Shown here one piece after another: positions 34,959 through 43,477 of a stretch of DNA of 64,000 nucleotides (position 1 is the first letter of the stretch; the number at the start of each line of letters is the position of its first letter). The notes under the pieces were generated by a model. The model saw only the letters and a program-made list of their open reading frames with translations. It was not told the origin of the DNA and did no database searches. This DNA comes from Holophagae bacterium. GTDB taxonomy: Bacteria; Acidobacteriota; Holophagae; Acanthopleuribacterales; Acanthopleuribacteraceae. The translations under genes and the position numbers were made by a program. The stretch lies in NCBI GenBank assembly GCA_030429565.1, contig JAUIFE010000013.1, forward strand, positions 1 through 64,000. The letters run 5' to 3'.

Positions 34959-35289
34959 GAAATGATTCCGAAACAAGATAGACGCACGTTGGCGTAGGAA
35001 TGAAGCTGCTCTGAGCGGTCAGGCTAAGCCTGAGAAAGCACCGCTGTCGGGCCATAATGAAACCCGCTTGGGTCGCGCCTGAGAGAGCTGGGCGACGTTG
35101 ATTTACAGCAGCGGTACAGATCGGGTACACGAAGCCCCCATCATACCCCAGCCGGATGGATAGAGGAAGGGGGCGTACCGGCGCAAGATGGTTAAAATAA
35201 AGCTGGAAAGGGTTCCCTGTTAGGCGCTTGTTCGTAAAAAATACCGGTCTGCCAGGGGTCGTCGCGGCATGGCATAGGGGATGGGGGAC
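34959..35289. other. 331-bp intergenic region upstream of the ABC transporter
   Basis: It separates the ABC transporter gene from the RloB-like gene, both leftward. No open frame with a ribosome site, terminator or clear promoter was recognised. Confidence 0.4.
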
Positions 35290-35892
35290 TCAGCTTGCCA
35301 TGTTGGGTGAAATCAATTTTTCAACCAGTTTGTACACATGGGAGCCGGGTACCTGTGGCCAGGTTTGGCTTAGGTCGTCTCCGGCGCGTGCAAAGCCACA
35401 GGCTCGGCGTATTTGGGCCATGGTTAATTTGCTGAAATCGTTAATGTGATGGCGATTAAACAAAATTTTTCGATGTTTTTTGATGTCTTTAGGCAACGGT
35501 TCGACGGGTTCCTCGAAATGGAACACAAGCCACAGATCAAAGGACGGCCGGCTCACGGCAAAAAGATAACCTTCACGTCTGCAGTCCTTGACCGCTTCCT
35601 GGAGTTTTCCTTGGCGTTGGTAACGATCGATATCGATAACAATCCAAAATTCGTCGTAGCTTTTGTCATAGCGCGGATTCTGGTTGACCTCGTTGAAAAG
35701 GCGGCGGAAGGTACCGGTCGGGGAGGCATCGTAGGGTATGTTTGGTGGTGCGATAACGAGGATGACGTTGTTTGAGCTGCGCGGCTGCAACATTTGAAAA
35801 TAAGCAGGTTCGTCGCGTTCCCCTTCGACGGCAATTACAAAGTTTTTGCGAACCCTGCGCGTGTCTCTTTTGCGTCGGTACCGTGAGCTCAT
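35290..35892 (-). CDS. RloB-like (TOPRIM-type nuclease) protein of an AbiL/RloAB-like defence pair
   Basis: This 200-residue protein starts by ATGA overlap with the ATPase gene. It has a basic N-terminus, then FVIAVEGERDEPAYF (E23/E25), WIVIDIDR (D87/D89) and SRPSFDLWLVFHFEEPV (residues 114-130). These three blocks are the RloB family signature, considered a TOPRIM-like nuclease core with a conserved Glu followed by DxD. RloB is the partner of an AAA ATPase in phage-defence loci, including AbiLii of the lactococcal AbiL system and RloAB of Campylobacter restriction islands. The acidic residues are intact. It likely acts as the effector that shuts down the infected cell; this role is inferred from the family. 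Confidence 0.82.
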   Translation of the reverse strand: MSSRYRRKRDTRRVRKNFVIAVEGERDEPAYFQMLQPRSSNNVILVIAPPNIPYDASPTGTFRRLFNEVNQNPRYDKSYDEFWIVIDIDRYQRQGKLQEAVKDCRREGYLFAVSRPSFDLWLVFHFEEPVEPLPKDIKKHRKILFNRHHINDFSKLTMAQIRRACGFARAGDDLSQTWPQVPGSHVYKLVEKLISPNMAS

Positions 35893-37229
35893 GCTTCGAG
35901 AGCCACCAAGTGTTTGGCGATACGCGGCGTCGCGCCGAATCGGCCCTGGCGGTAGGCTGTCTGGATGTCCTTGTCGTAGCGGGTATTGGGAAATTCGAGC
36001 AGGGAATATAGTTCAGTGGCGCCGCTCTGATTTTTCTCCGTGAACCAGATCTCACCGCGCCGCAATCGTTTGAGGCTGAGCAACGAAGGATGGTGGGTTG
36101 TGAAAATCAGTTGTGCCTCTTTGTTGGGGTTTTGTTCAAGGTGATAAAAACAAAGAAAGGCGACCAAGTCGGGATGGAGGTTGCGGCCCAACTCATCAAT
36201 CACAAACACCATGCCCGGTTTCGTACTGAGCCGATAGAAGGCGGGTAACAAGTCGATGAAGCGGCGCGTGCCGTCCGATTCGTCCTCCATGGGAAAGGGT
36301 TGCGTTTCGCCGGTGACGGGATTGTGGTGCTGGGTGATTAATTCGGATATGGTGATTCCCCGCGAAGTGCTGCCGCGCATGGTGAAGCGGTCGATACCGT
36401 CGCCGTAGTAAGTCATGCCGCCGGGGTCTTTCGGGTGGTGTAACATCTGGTGACTACCATGGGCGGCGGACCGGCCCAAGTCCAGCTCTATTTCCTCGAT
36501 CTCGAGGTTGGCGATACCTATATCGGCGGCTCGGGTGAATCGGTTCATAAATGCCGCGAGGTCAAGGTCTTCCTTAATCTGTAACTCGAGGCGATTGGCG
36601 CGAAAGTCCGGAGTCATGACCCACAGTTTTTCCAAGAACCATTTGTAAAAGAAGGCGAGTTCGCCAAAGTTGCGCTCCTGGGATTCGGTCAGAAAAAGCA
36701 CGTTGGGGCGGGTTCCTCGCGCCACATAGTCGAGATAGCGCCGATCTTCGAGATTGAACCGCGATTTGAAGGTCTTGCCCAACGTCAGGTGTGCGATGCC
36801 GGCCGGATCCGTAATACGCTCGAACATCAATTGCTCTTTTCCTGAACCACTTTTAAAAAGCCGTTCCTCTTTGACCTGATCTTGCACAATGGCGACTTCG
36901 TATCGGAAATAGTCGCCGTCAATTTTTACCGCGATTCCAAATCCGCTGGGGGTTTGCGGGTCCGCAAACTTAAAAGGGGGGCAATGGATCGGCTCGTCTT
37001 TGTCGCGGCCGTCGATGATGTAATCCCTGAAGAAAGAAAGGGCTTTTACCAAATTGCTTTTTCCCGAGGCGTTGGGGCCGTAAATTAGGGCCGAGCGCAG
37101 CAGGTGAATCCCGCTTTTGGGATCCTTGACGAGGTGTTCGGGATGAATGCGTTCACCATACCCCGCCATGCTTAAGGTTGCTTGCTCATGAAATGAGCGG
37201 AAGTTTTTGACGGAAAACTCCAGCAGCAA
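35889..37229 (-). CDS. AAA_15/21 SMC-like ATPase (RloA/AbiLi-like) of a defence pair
   Basis: This 446-residue protein has a TTG start at 37229, 7 bases after a full AAGGAGG. The N-terminus MLLEFSVKNFRSF is typical of SMC/RecF-like ATPases. Walker A is GPNASGKS (51-58) and Walker B FVIDELGRNLHPDL near residue 345, followed by the H-loop region IFTTHHPSL. There is no obvious coiled-coil arm, as in AAA_15 proteins of OLD/AbiL/PARIS-type systems. It overlaps its RloB-like partner by four bases. It presumably senses phage infection and gates the nuclease. It has a weak predicted promoter at 37301-37329 and a GTGAA/TTCAC palindrome at 37256-37271 near the ribosome site. Confidence 0.85.
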   Translation of the reverse strand: MLLEFSVKNFRSFHEQATLSMAGYGERIHPEHLVKDPKSGIHLLRSALIYGPNASGKSNLVKALSFFRDYIIDGRDKDEPIHCPPFKFADPQTPSGFGIAVKIDGDYFRYEVAIVQDQVKEERLFKSGSGKEQLMFERITDPAGIAHLTLGKTFKSRFNLEDRRYLDYVARGTRPNVLFLTESQERNFGELAFFYKWFLEKLWVMTPDFRANRLELQIKEDLDLAAFMNRFTRAADIGIANLEIEEIELDLGRSAAHGSHQMLHHPKDPGGMTYYGDGIDRFTMRGSTSRGITISELITQHHNPVTGETQPFPMEDESDGTRRFIDLLPAFYRLSTKPGMVFVIDELGRNLHPDLVAFLCFYHLEQNPNKEAQLIFTTHHPSLLSLKRLRRGEIWFTEKNQSGATELYSLLEFPNTRYDKDIQTAYRQGRFGATPRIAKHLVALEA

Positions 37230-37300
37230 ACCGGCACCTCCTTGGCAGGCATTTATGTGAAAAATAGTTCACGAAAGTTGAAATTTCTCTTTAGGTCTTC

Positions 37301-37329
37301 AATATAGTAAATCCGAAGGCAAAAGGAAA
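37301..37329 (-). promoter_or_regulatory. Weak predicted promoter of the ATPase/RloB pair
   Basis: On the minus strand TTTCCT (37329-37324), a 17-bp spacer and TATATT (37306-37301) lie in an AT-rich stretch about 70 bp before the TTG start. The -35 box is poor, so this is tentative. Confidence 0.35.
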
Positions 37330-37448
37330 CCATTTAACGAGAAAATTTCGTTTTAATTGCGGATTACGTCACCTCCTTTGGCCGGTGCTTTGTCGGGCCA
37401 CGAGGTTCCTTTCTTCAACCACGCCTAGATCTTGTGTGCGGTAAGCGC

Positions 37449-37485
37449 AAAAAAAATGCCGCGCAGGTAGTGAACCTACGCGGCA
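37449..37485 (-). terminator. Rho-independent terminator of the DUF481 gene
   Basis: Read on the minus strand, gccgcgtaggt pairs with acctgcgcggc around a short loop, followed by a run of eight T. It lies about 25 bp after the DUF481 stop. Confidence 0.88.
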
Positions 37486-37510
37486 AAAGCCCAGGAGCAA
37501 AGTCAATTTC

Positions 37511-38368
37511 CTAGAAGGAAATCGACAGGGACATGGTAAGTACGGAATCGAGTTCATCGCTTTCGACACGCAAGTTGCCGACGTTGGTGCCGAGGGTATC
37601 TTCGATGGGGACATTGATAAGCGACGGTTGGTTGTCCCAGATCAGAAGTAAACCGGCCTTCAGTGCGAGGGAGTCGTTAAATTTGTTGGCGATGGTGGTG
37701 TCCAAGATACCACGTATATCTTCGCTTTCATCGCCATTACCCGAAACTTCAAACTTTTGCTCAAACACCGAGTTGGGTTTGAATTTCACCATCCACTCGT
37801 AGGCGACACGGACGCTCAGGTAATCTTCTTCCTGGCCGGATTCATCGATGGTGGGTTCTTCGACCGTGTAACCGAGTGCGGCGCCCAATTTGAATTTACG
37901 GGTTTTGGTGTTCACAAAGTAATGGCCGAAGCCGGCATGCAGGCTGGTGCGGCTGTCGATGCCGGAAAAACTGTCGCGGTACCAATCAACGACAGATTCG
38001 AAGTACCACTTTTTGACGAGCTTCCGTTCGTAAGCAGCCTTTAACCCGTATTTTTCTTCGATGGTCTCGGAGTCAGACTCCTTGATCAGCTCAATTGAAC
38101 CATCCTCTTGCCTAATGGCCGTTTGCGTCTCTGAGGTGATGTCCTTGTGAATCGTGAGCGCTCCAAAGGTGAATTTGTTCTTGGCTTTTTCGTAGATGAG
38201 GTTGTTTTTTAGCGAGAACGTATTGGAGATGGTGTTGCCCTCCGAGAATACAGCGGCAACATCTAAGGTGTCTTTCCAAAATTTCTCTTTTTCCGCTTCG
38301 GTTTTATCCTGCGCAAACAATGCGGTACTACATGAAAGTAGCAGCAGCAAAAGCAGTTGCTGTTTCAA
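37511..38368 (-). CDS. DUF481 outer-membrane beta-barrel protein
   Basis: This 285-residue protein has a TTG start at 38368 behind CGGAGG. Signal peptide: MKQQLLLLLLLSCSTALFAQ. The mature part is a string of amphipathic strands (DVAAVFSEGNTISNTFSLKN, KFTFGALTIHKD, KKWYFESVVDWYRDSFS, TRKFKLGAALGYTV) ending in SLSISF with a terminal Phe, the sorting signal for BAM-dependent insertion. The DUF481 pattern (GNT..N..) is clear. The family contains putative salt-induced outer membrane proteins of unknown function. It is monocistronic with its own terminator. Confidence 0.85.
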   Translation of the reverse strand: MKQQLLLLLLLSCSTALFAQDKTEAEKEKFWKDTLDVAAVFSEGNTISNTFSLKNNLIYEKAKNKFTFGALTIHKDITSETQTAIRQEDGSIELIKESDSETIEEKYGLKAAYERKLVKKWYFESVVDWYRDSFSGIDSRTSLHAGFGHYFVNTKTRKFKLGAALGYTVEEPTIDESGQEEDYLSVRVAYEWMVKFKPNSVFEQKFEVSGNGDESEDIRGILDTTIANKFNDSLALKAGLLLIWDNQPSLINVPIEDTLGTNVGNLRVESDELDSVLTMSLSISF

Positions 38369-39040
38369 AAAGTTCCTCCGAAATTGTCCAGGCGGGAAAG
38401 TATTAGGTGTATCGGCATAAGGATTTGGGTCTTTAGGTCTAACCGCTTTTTATTGCGAGAAAGATCTCGTTGTGCCGCAAAGTTCTCTGCCGATCAATCT
38501 TTTCGTAGGGCGCGGGTTACGGGAACGAAATCGAACTCGAACTCGTTCCTTGCCCTTGCCGCCACTTCCCGCGACCGAACGTCAACTTGGGTCGACGTCG
38601 TCACCGTCTTGAGGTAGGGTGCTGGACGATCCATGTGATTGATGATGTCGGGTTGAAACCCGGCCGATCATTCTAACCCGACTTCGTTAGCGTAACGCGG
38701 CGAGGGCGTCCTAAATCGACCCTTTGTGAGCGGGTTACGGAAGGGTCGATGAAAGCAAGATTGCGCGGCATAGCGTCATCGAGGAATGAAGGCGGGTTTG
38801 ACCCTTGCGCACCGACAACCCTAGGTTCCTTACAGCCGTTGTCCGTTCTGAGTAACGAACGTCGGTGTCGAGGAACGCTAATGGAAGCAGGTGGAAGTAA
38901 ACGAGGTGACGATAAGAGATGGACCTTACGCCGGCGGTTGTAAGCGCGCGCACATCGGGCGATATTGGCCTGCGTTTTTACCGCGCTTTCGTCAGAGGGG
39001 GGCGCCCGCTAAGGGGGCGGGCACGTAATGGGTGATTGGT
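38369..39040. other. Hairpin-rich 670-bp non-coding region (possible structured RNA)
   Basis: No convincing gene lies here. It holds several inverted repeats: ggaacga 38522-28 / tcgttcc 38543-49; gtcgggtt 38647-54 / aacccgac 38675-82, whose left arm can alternatively fold as CGGGTT-GA-AACCCG; and atcgaccctt 38715-24 / aagggtcgat 38741-50. The word gcgggttacgg occurs twice (about 38512 and 38730). Such density suggests a structured RNA or a decayed element. No known RNA family (RNase P, SRP, tmRNA) was recognised. Confidence 0.4.
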
Positions 39041-39811
39041 TTAGCGCTTAAATACTGGTTGCCTGCCTTCGACCAGCGCTTGCAAACCTTCGCCGAGAAA
39101 ATCAGCACCAGTAAACTGAACGAAGTCGCCCAGGTCTTCTTCGAATTGGGCGGTCAAGGCTAATAAAGAGCGGCGCATACCCGCTTTGGTGGCGCGTAAA
39201 ACGGCGGGTGAGAGACGGGCTAAGCGACCAACGCCCTGCTCTACCAGTGAGGTTAAGCCTGCACTGCCTTCTCCTACGCCGTCGGCCAAACCGAAGCTGT
39301 GGGCCGTGGCGGCATCCATATTCTTTCCGAGAAGGGCGACTTCGCGCACTTTGCCCGGCGTGCAGAATGAGGAAATGACGGCAACGACTGGTTCGGGAAT
39401 CGGCAGGCCGACCTTGGGTTCGGAAAAACACAAGCGTCCATGTTCGGCTTCCATGTAGCGAAAATCGGCGGTGATCGCCAGAATCGCACCGCCCGCCATC
39501 GCTGGGCCGTTTAATGCGGCAATGTGGGGTTTACCCAAGGCGAACAAGCGGTGGATCAAGCGGCCGATGGCGCGAAACACATCGGCACGACCCGCTTCGT
39601 CTCGTTTGAGCACGTACACCGGGTTGAGACCGTTGGAAAACATGTGGTCAACCGCGGAACGGGTGACGATCACTCGTGTTTCGGGATGGCGATCTGCCTC
39701 TTGGTGTTTTTCAATGATTTCGTCAATGATGTCGATGGTGAGCAGGTTCATGGGGGGTAGGTCCATGGTGATGAACGAGACGGGCCCTTCATGGCTCAGT
39801 GAAATGGACAT
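39041..39811 (-). CDS. Enoyl-CoA hydratase/isomerase family protein
   Basis: This 256-residue protein starts behind AGGAG. It has the crotonase fold with HIAALNGPAMAGGAILAI (about residues 95-112, oxyanion-hole Gly in MAGG) and FRYMEAEHGRLCFSEPKVGL. The residues for classical hydratase Glu positions are not obvious: the second is in the SEPKVGLP block, and the first cannot be fixed by eye. It could be a hydratase, isomerase or 3-hydroxyisobutyryl-CoA hydrolase-like enzyme. If the last, it would link with the dehydrogenases at 44.7-47.9 kb in valine breakdown. No operon partner on the same strand lies upstream within the same transcript. Confidence 0.78.
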   Translation of the reverse strand: MSISLSHEGPVSFITMDLPPMNLLTIDIIDEIIEKHQEADRHPETRVIVTRSAVDHMFSNGLNPVYVLKRDEAGRADVFRAIGRLIHRLFALGKPHIAALNGPAMAGGAILAITADFRYMEAEHGRLCFSEPKVGLPIPEPVVAVISSFCTPGKVREVALLGKNMDAATAHSFGLADGVGEGSAGLTSLVEQGVGRLARLSPAVLRATKAGMRRSLLALTAQFEEDLGDFVQFTGADFLGEGLQALVEGRQPVFKR

Positions 39812-39922
39812 GCGTCACTCCTGAAGTGTAAAAGTATGAATAGCTCTTCATTATAACGGAATGCACGTCGAGATTTGGGTTTTTCGTTGTGAGGCCTGTT
39901 GCTTGTTATGTCTGTTGCGAGC

Positions 39923-39951
39923 ATAAAAAAGGCCGCCTTTCAGCGGCCTTC
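39923..39951 (-). terminator. Rho-independent terminator after the AMP-ligase-like gene
   Basis: On the minus strand aaggccgctgaaaggcggcctt is followed by TTTTT. The stem is ggccgc/gcggcc with an extra A-T pair. It lies 22 bp after the stop at 39973, between that gene and the enoyl-CoA hydratase gene. Confidence 0.82.
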
Positions 39952-39972
39952 CTTGGTGTTTGGTCGTGTCGT

Positions 39973-40383
39973 TTACCCTGCGCGGAGGTTGGTTGCGGCA
40001 AGGCGGCTTGATTGGCCTTCTACGACGCGTACCTTCAAATCATTCACCAACTGCATTAGGCTGCCGTCAAGGCAAACGATTTGGCCGTCGCGAATCACCC
40101 CGTTCCGCCCGCTGCGAAAGAAGGGGCCTTCCTGGCGCACGCCGGTCCAGCCATGGACGGTAATCCAGCCGTCAAAAAGGGTGGTGTCGGGTTTAAGCAG
40201 ACGGCCACAGCGGCGTTTAAGTGTTGGGGCTTGAAGCCAAATCTCGCCAATTTCGTGTTCGTTGCACATCATGTTGGCACCGTTCGCTCGAACGACAGCG
40301 ACCGTCCAAGCTTTGGTGGAAAAGGGAATGGTGTCCGGTTGAAAAGTGCGGACGGTACAGGGGGCGGTCATCATGTCAAGCAT
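39973..40383 (-). CDS. Short protein resembling a C-terminal part of AMP-forming acyl ligases
   Basis: This 136-residue protein starts at 40383, 7 bases after GAGG. NEHEIGEIWLQAPTLKRRCG, KPDTTLFDGWITVHG and FRSGRNGVIRDGQIVCLDG follow the order seen around the hinge of fatty-acyl-AMP ligases/ANL enzymes (GEIWV.GPS...GY, F..TGD.G...DG.L...GR). The large N-terminal ATP-binding domain is absent and no frameshifted remainder was seen upstream. With its own promoter, ribosome site and terminator it looks expressed as a stand-alone small protein. The homology is by motif resemblance only and could be wrong. The function is unknown. Confidence 0.5.
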   Translation of the reverse strand: MLDMMTAPCTVRTFQPDTIPFSTKAWTVAVVRANGANMMCNEHEIGEIWLQAPTLKRRCGRLLKPDTTLFDGWITVHGWTGVRQEGPFFRSGRNGVIRDGQIVCLDGSLMQLVNDLKVRVVEGQSSRLAATNLRAG

Positions 40384-40414
40384 ACGTTTACCTCGCGAAC
40401 GGTGATCGTTACCT

Positions 40415-40443
40415 TATATATAGGGCATAGCGGTTTGTGTCAT
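40415..40443 (-). promoter_or_regulatory. Predicted sigma-70-type promoter of the AMP-ligase-like gene
   Basis: On the minus strand ATGACA (40443-40438), a 17-bp spacer and TATATA (40420-40415) lie about 30 bp before the start codon. Confidence 0.55.
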
Positions 40444-40877
40444 TCCACGTATGGCGGTGACTTTTCGCCGAGCCAGTGCGTGTATGGTTCGGTGGGTAGC
40501 GTTTGGATTTACCGCCCGTGGCCAGACCACCGAATTTCCCCCATATCTTGCCTGTAAATGAGGCATAGGCGGGACCTTTCATGCGTTTATCCGTGAAAGT
40601 GTGCGCGGGCGCACAAATGGCGCCGACAGAAGGCCGTCTCTCTGGGGGCGTTTCTTGACGAGCCGGTGTTCATGCTTTCTACGTGTAAAAGTGTGGCTTT
40701 CTGATGTTTATCGCGCTGATATGAAAGCCGACCGGCTTCCCAAAAAAGAAGCGATGTCCGGTTTTCTCTTTTTTCGGCTTATCGACGCCCAGTGCCGTCG
40801 CGGATTAGGCGACGGAGAGCTTGTCCTGAAAAAGGGGCCCTTCATGTTTTCGTCTGGTGGGCCGCTTTGGAAAGCAG

Positions 40878-40909
40878 GCTTTGGTGTTCCGCGGAAGGAA
40901 CACCAAAGC
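40878..40909 (-). terminator. 13-bp perfect hairpin after the URC operon
   Basis: gctttggtgttcc (40878-40890) is perfectly complementary to 40897-40909, with a 6-base loop. It lies 13 bp after the udk stop on the minus strand. There is no long T-run, so it may be a weak terminator or an mRNA 3'-end stabiliser. Confidence 0.5.
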
Positions 40910-40922
40910 GCCGAAAACCGAC

Positions 40923-41540
40923 TTATGTTTGGGGCACTAACTTGGTGACCCGCGACAGGATAAGGTCGAAGATGTCGTAGTCGGTGATCAGGTGTTCGGC
41001 GTGATCTTTTGAGGGCTCGACGAACTGGTCATGCATTGGTTTGACTTGACTGAAAAACTGATTGCGTACGCCTTCTTCGGTACGACCACGCTCCTCAACA
41101 TCGCGTCGCAAGCGATGGCTGAAGCGCATTTTCTCAGGTATCGATAAAAAGACCGAGGTATCGAAATGACAGCGAACCTGGGGTTGGGATAAAACCAAGA
41201 TACCGTCTACCACAATGACCGCCTTTGGTGTCAGCGGTGAGGTGACCTCTTTACGGGCGTGGTTCTTAAAGCAATACTCCGGGACTGGAACAACTGCACC
41301 TTGTTTTAAGGCTTGCAGGTGCTCGCCCATTAAATCGAAGTCAATAGAAGAGGGGTGGTCGAAGTTCACACAGCCGCCGTCGTAATCAAAACGATGACTT
41401 TGATCAATGTAATAGGAATCTTGGGCGAGAACACAGCATCGGTGTTCGCCGAGTACTTCGCGTAAACGTCGCGCAAACGTCGTTTTGCCAGATCCGGAGC
41501 CGCCGGCGACACCGATGATGTAAGGAGATGAAGGTTTCAC
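40923..41540 (-). CDS. udk: Uridine kinase-like P-loop kinase
   Basis: This protein has 205 residues. P-loop GGSGSGKTT (13-21), substrate segment QDSYYIDQS and the acidic strand VIVVDGILVLS agree with the uridine kinase/phosphoribulokinase family at the usual length (about 210). It phosphorylates uridine (or cytidine) to UMP. It is the last gene of the URC operon, 10 bp after upp. In the URC pathway uracil or uridine must first become a nucleotide, so a uridine kinase here would feed uridine into the route. Confidence 0.88.
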   Translation of the reverse strand: MKPSSPYIIGVAGGSGSGKTTFARRLREVLGEHRCCVLAQDSYYIDQSHRFDYDGGCVNFDHPSSIDFDLMGEHLQALKQGAVVPVPEYCFKNHARKEVTSPLTPKAVIVVDGILVLSQPQVRCHFDTSVFLSIPEKMRFSHRLRRDVEERGRTEEGVRNQFFSQVKPMHDQFVEPSKDHAEHLITDYDIFDLILSRVTKLVPQT

Positions 41541-41549
41541 GTTAGGGTC

Positions 41550-42179
41550 CTACTCAAGTGTATGGTACAAGCGGTTACCTGCGTCGCCGATGCCCGGCAG
41601 CAGGTAACCTTTCTCATTAAGACCGCGCTCTTTGGAAGCACACAAGACTTCCACGTCTGGATGGAAATGGTGAATCTTTTCCAAGCCTTCGGGCGAGATC
41701 AGCAGTGTCAGCAAATGGATTTGGCCAACCTCGTATTGTTTGAGCCGGTCGAGACATGCCAACACCGTGTCGCCGGTGGCAACAATGGGGTCCGCCAAAA
41801 GAATTCGCTTACCCTTAATATTCTGCGGCAGACGGAAGTAGTATTCCACCGTATTTTTAATAAATTTGTCACGATAAATGCCGATGTGGCCCGCTCGTGC
41901 AAAGGGCATCACGTTCAACAAGGCTTCGAGCATGCTGTTACCCGCGCGCATGATGGAAACCAGGATAATATCCTCGGCGATCATCGGTCCGGTCGTCACT
42001 TCCAGCGGTGTTTCCAGTTGTACATCCTGGGTTTGCAGGTTGCGTGTCGCTTCGTAAGCGACCAGGTGCGTCATCTCCTCGACCGTTTTGCGGAAGGTTG
42101 CCGAGCTTGTCTGTTTTTTGCGAAGGACACTTAACTTGTGTTGGACCAGGGGGTGTTTGATTTCGATCAATGATTTCAT
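41550..42179 (-). CDS. upp: Uracil phosphoribosyltransferase
   Basis: This 209-residue protein has the normal UPRTase length. The PRPP site ADPIVATGDT lies at about residues 129-138, with VSIMRAGNSMLEALL upstream, and the C-terminal uracil-binding YLLPGIGDAGNRLYHT is complete. It converts uracil plus PRPP to UMP. In fungi the UPRTase Urc6 is required for the URC uracil-degrading pathway. It sits between URC4 and udk, with a 53-bp gap from URC4 and its own ribosome site. Confidence 0.93.
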   Translation of the reverse strand: MKSLIEIKHPLVQHKLSVLRKKQTSSATFRKTVEEMTHLVAYEATRNLQTQDVQLETPLEVTTGPMIAEDIILVSIMRAGNSMLEALLNVMPFARAGHIGIYRDKFIKNTVEYYFRLPQNIKGKRILLADPIVATGDTVLACLDRLKQYEVGQIHLLTLLISPEGLEKIHHFHPDVEVLCASKERGLNEKGYLLPGIGDAGNRLYHTLE

Positions 42180-42232
42180 AAAACAACCTCAATCTCATAG
42201 GGTGCAGCATTGGTGCACCGGTGTTTTGGCGG

Positions 42233-43477
42233 TTAAAAGACAGTGCCGTCGCTGGCCAGTTTGATGGGCGGGCTGCTGTCGGCGCGTTTTTCCGCCGCTA
42301 AAATGCGGCCGGCACGCCAAGTGCCGCCTTCTAGAACTTTGGCGGCCGGGAATGTCTCCGGTGTCTCACCCAGCGCTTCTTGGATGTCGCTGACAACGCG
42401 GTCTAGGAGGCACAGCGTTAAAGCACGCCATTCGACAATAAGTGGCGAATCGGGTTGGTGGCTTTGGGTGAGCTGTTCTGGGTCTCGTAGGTTTAAAACG
42501 CCGTGGTCGACAAATAGACCGCCGTTGCGGTACTCGGCCAAGCCGGTCAGTTGCTCGACGCCCGGCACTGGGAAACCCGCCTCACGAATGGGTTCAATCA
42601 ACGAATAAGTCAACCACTGTGACAGCTTGTGAAAGGGGACCAGCGCCTTGGGGTCGTCTGCCGCCCCCAATTTCGGGTGATGCCAAACGTCACCAAGTGG
42701 TCGCCCGTCAAGCGTAAGACGGCTTGGCCAAATTGGTCCGAACCCCTCTAGCACCGCGCCGAGAAGCTGTTGGGCGCTGAACTGATCACCGTGGCAGTGG
42801 CGCAATCGGTCGAGCAGGTTGCCTGGACGCGCATCGGGGAACCAGGTCGTGTTCTCACAAAGCACGGCACCCAGGCGATTGAGTAAGCCGAGTCGGCCGG
42901 CAACGCCTGTCAATGGATTGTTTTCACCGACTTGGAAACCCGCCTCAAGTTCTGCCTGGTTAAGTGTTTGGAGGCGGGCGCCGTCGACGCGCCAGGGTTC
43001 CTGTTTGGGTGATGCGCTAAACAGGCCGCGCCGCGACATGTGATAGGCGGCGACGGCAAGGCCCTCCGAGCGATTAAAACTGCGTGCTTCTTCGTGGTAA
43101 CGCCATTGGGGACCGGCGCCCGCATCGAGCAGTACGGACATCACCACCATGTCGATTTTGGTACGGGCGCGCTCAACCGCATCGGCACCGGCCAATTGTT
43201 GGTTGAGGAGCGCGAGGCGATCGCTGCCGCCCGCTTGAATATGACCCCAGCGCGAGTGGAACGGAACGTTGAGATCGGGGTAATGTTTGCGGATGACTTC
43301 CAGCACAAAAGCAACGGTATCGGGTAGGCGAGCCTCGTTAATGACGAAACATCCTTGGCCCGCTTGCGTGAGCGCGTAGATTTGTTGGGTGCGTTCGCGA
43401 ATCGCGGTTGGGGACAACAAATAGGCGTAAAGCTCGGGTTGTTCGGCGCGTAGGTCGCGCGTGGCGCTGTTACTCAC
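42233..43477 (-). CDS. DUF1688 protein (URC4) of the uracil-degradation pathway
   Basis: This 414-residue protein matches the typical DUF1688 length. Recognisable stretches are the N-terminal LRAEQPELYAYLLSPTAIRER, NVPFHSRWGHIQAGGSDR and the mid-segment FSASPKQEPWRVDGARLQ, with the tail VLEGGTWRAGRILAAEKRADS. In Lachancea kluyveri URC4 is essential for growth on uracil as nitrogen source; its exact chemistry is not settled. Its start overlaps the URC1 stop by 8 bases, so translation is coupled. Bacterial URC1-URC4 pairs have been noted in several phyla. Confidence 0.88.
   Translation of the reverse strand: MSNSATRDLRAEQPELYAYLLSPTAIRERTQQIYALTQAGQGCFVINEARLPDTVAFVLEVIRKHYPDLNVPFHSRWGHIQAGGSDRLALLNQQLAGADAVERARTKIDMVVMSVLLDAGAGPQWRYHEEARSFNRSEGLAVAAYHMSRRGLFSASPKQEPWRVDGARLQTLNQAELEAGFQVGENNPLTGVAGRLGLLNRLGAVLCENTTWFPDARPGNLLDRLRHCHGDQFSAQQLLGAVLEGFGPIWPSRLTLDGRPLGDVWHHPKLGAADDPKALVPFHKLSQWLTYSLIEPIREAGFPVPGVEQLTGLAEYRNGGLFVDHGVLNLRDPEQLTQSHQPDSPLIVEWRALTLCLLDRVVSDIQEALGETPETFPAAKVLEGGTWRAGRILAAEKRADSSPPIKLASDGTVF

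Larger units (their letters stand above)
40384..40922. other. 539-bp intergenic region
   Basis: The left end holds the promoter of the 39973-40383 gene; the right end holds a 13-bp hairpin just beyond the udk stop. In between no gene is supported: the 115-residue frame at 40601-40948 has no ribosome site and runs into udk antisense. Confidence 0.45.

Noticed and set aside
37256..37271. GTGAA-N6-TTCAC as a LexA box before the defence pair
   Set aside because: It is a weak palindrome not matching a known LexA consensus with confidence; mentioned only in the ATPase entry.
38735..38953. Short frames on both strands in the hairpin-rich gap
   Set aside because: There is no ribosome site and no domain; the strong inverted repeats explain the region better as RNA or decayed DNA.
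40601..40948. 115-residue plus-strand frame beyond udk
   Set aside because: It has no ribosome site, reads through the 13-bp hairpin and overlaps udk antisense.
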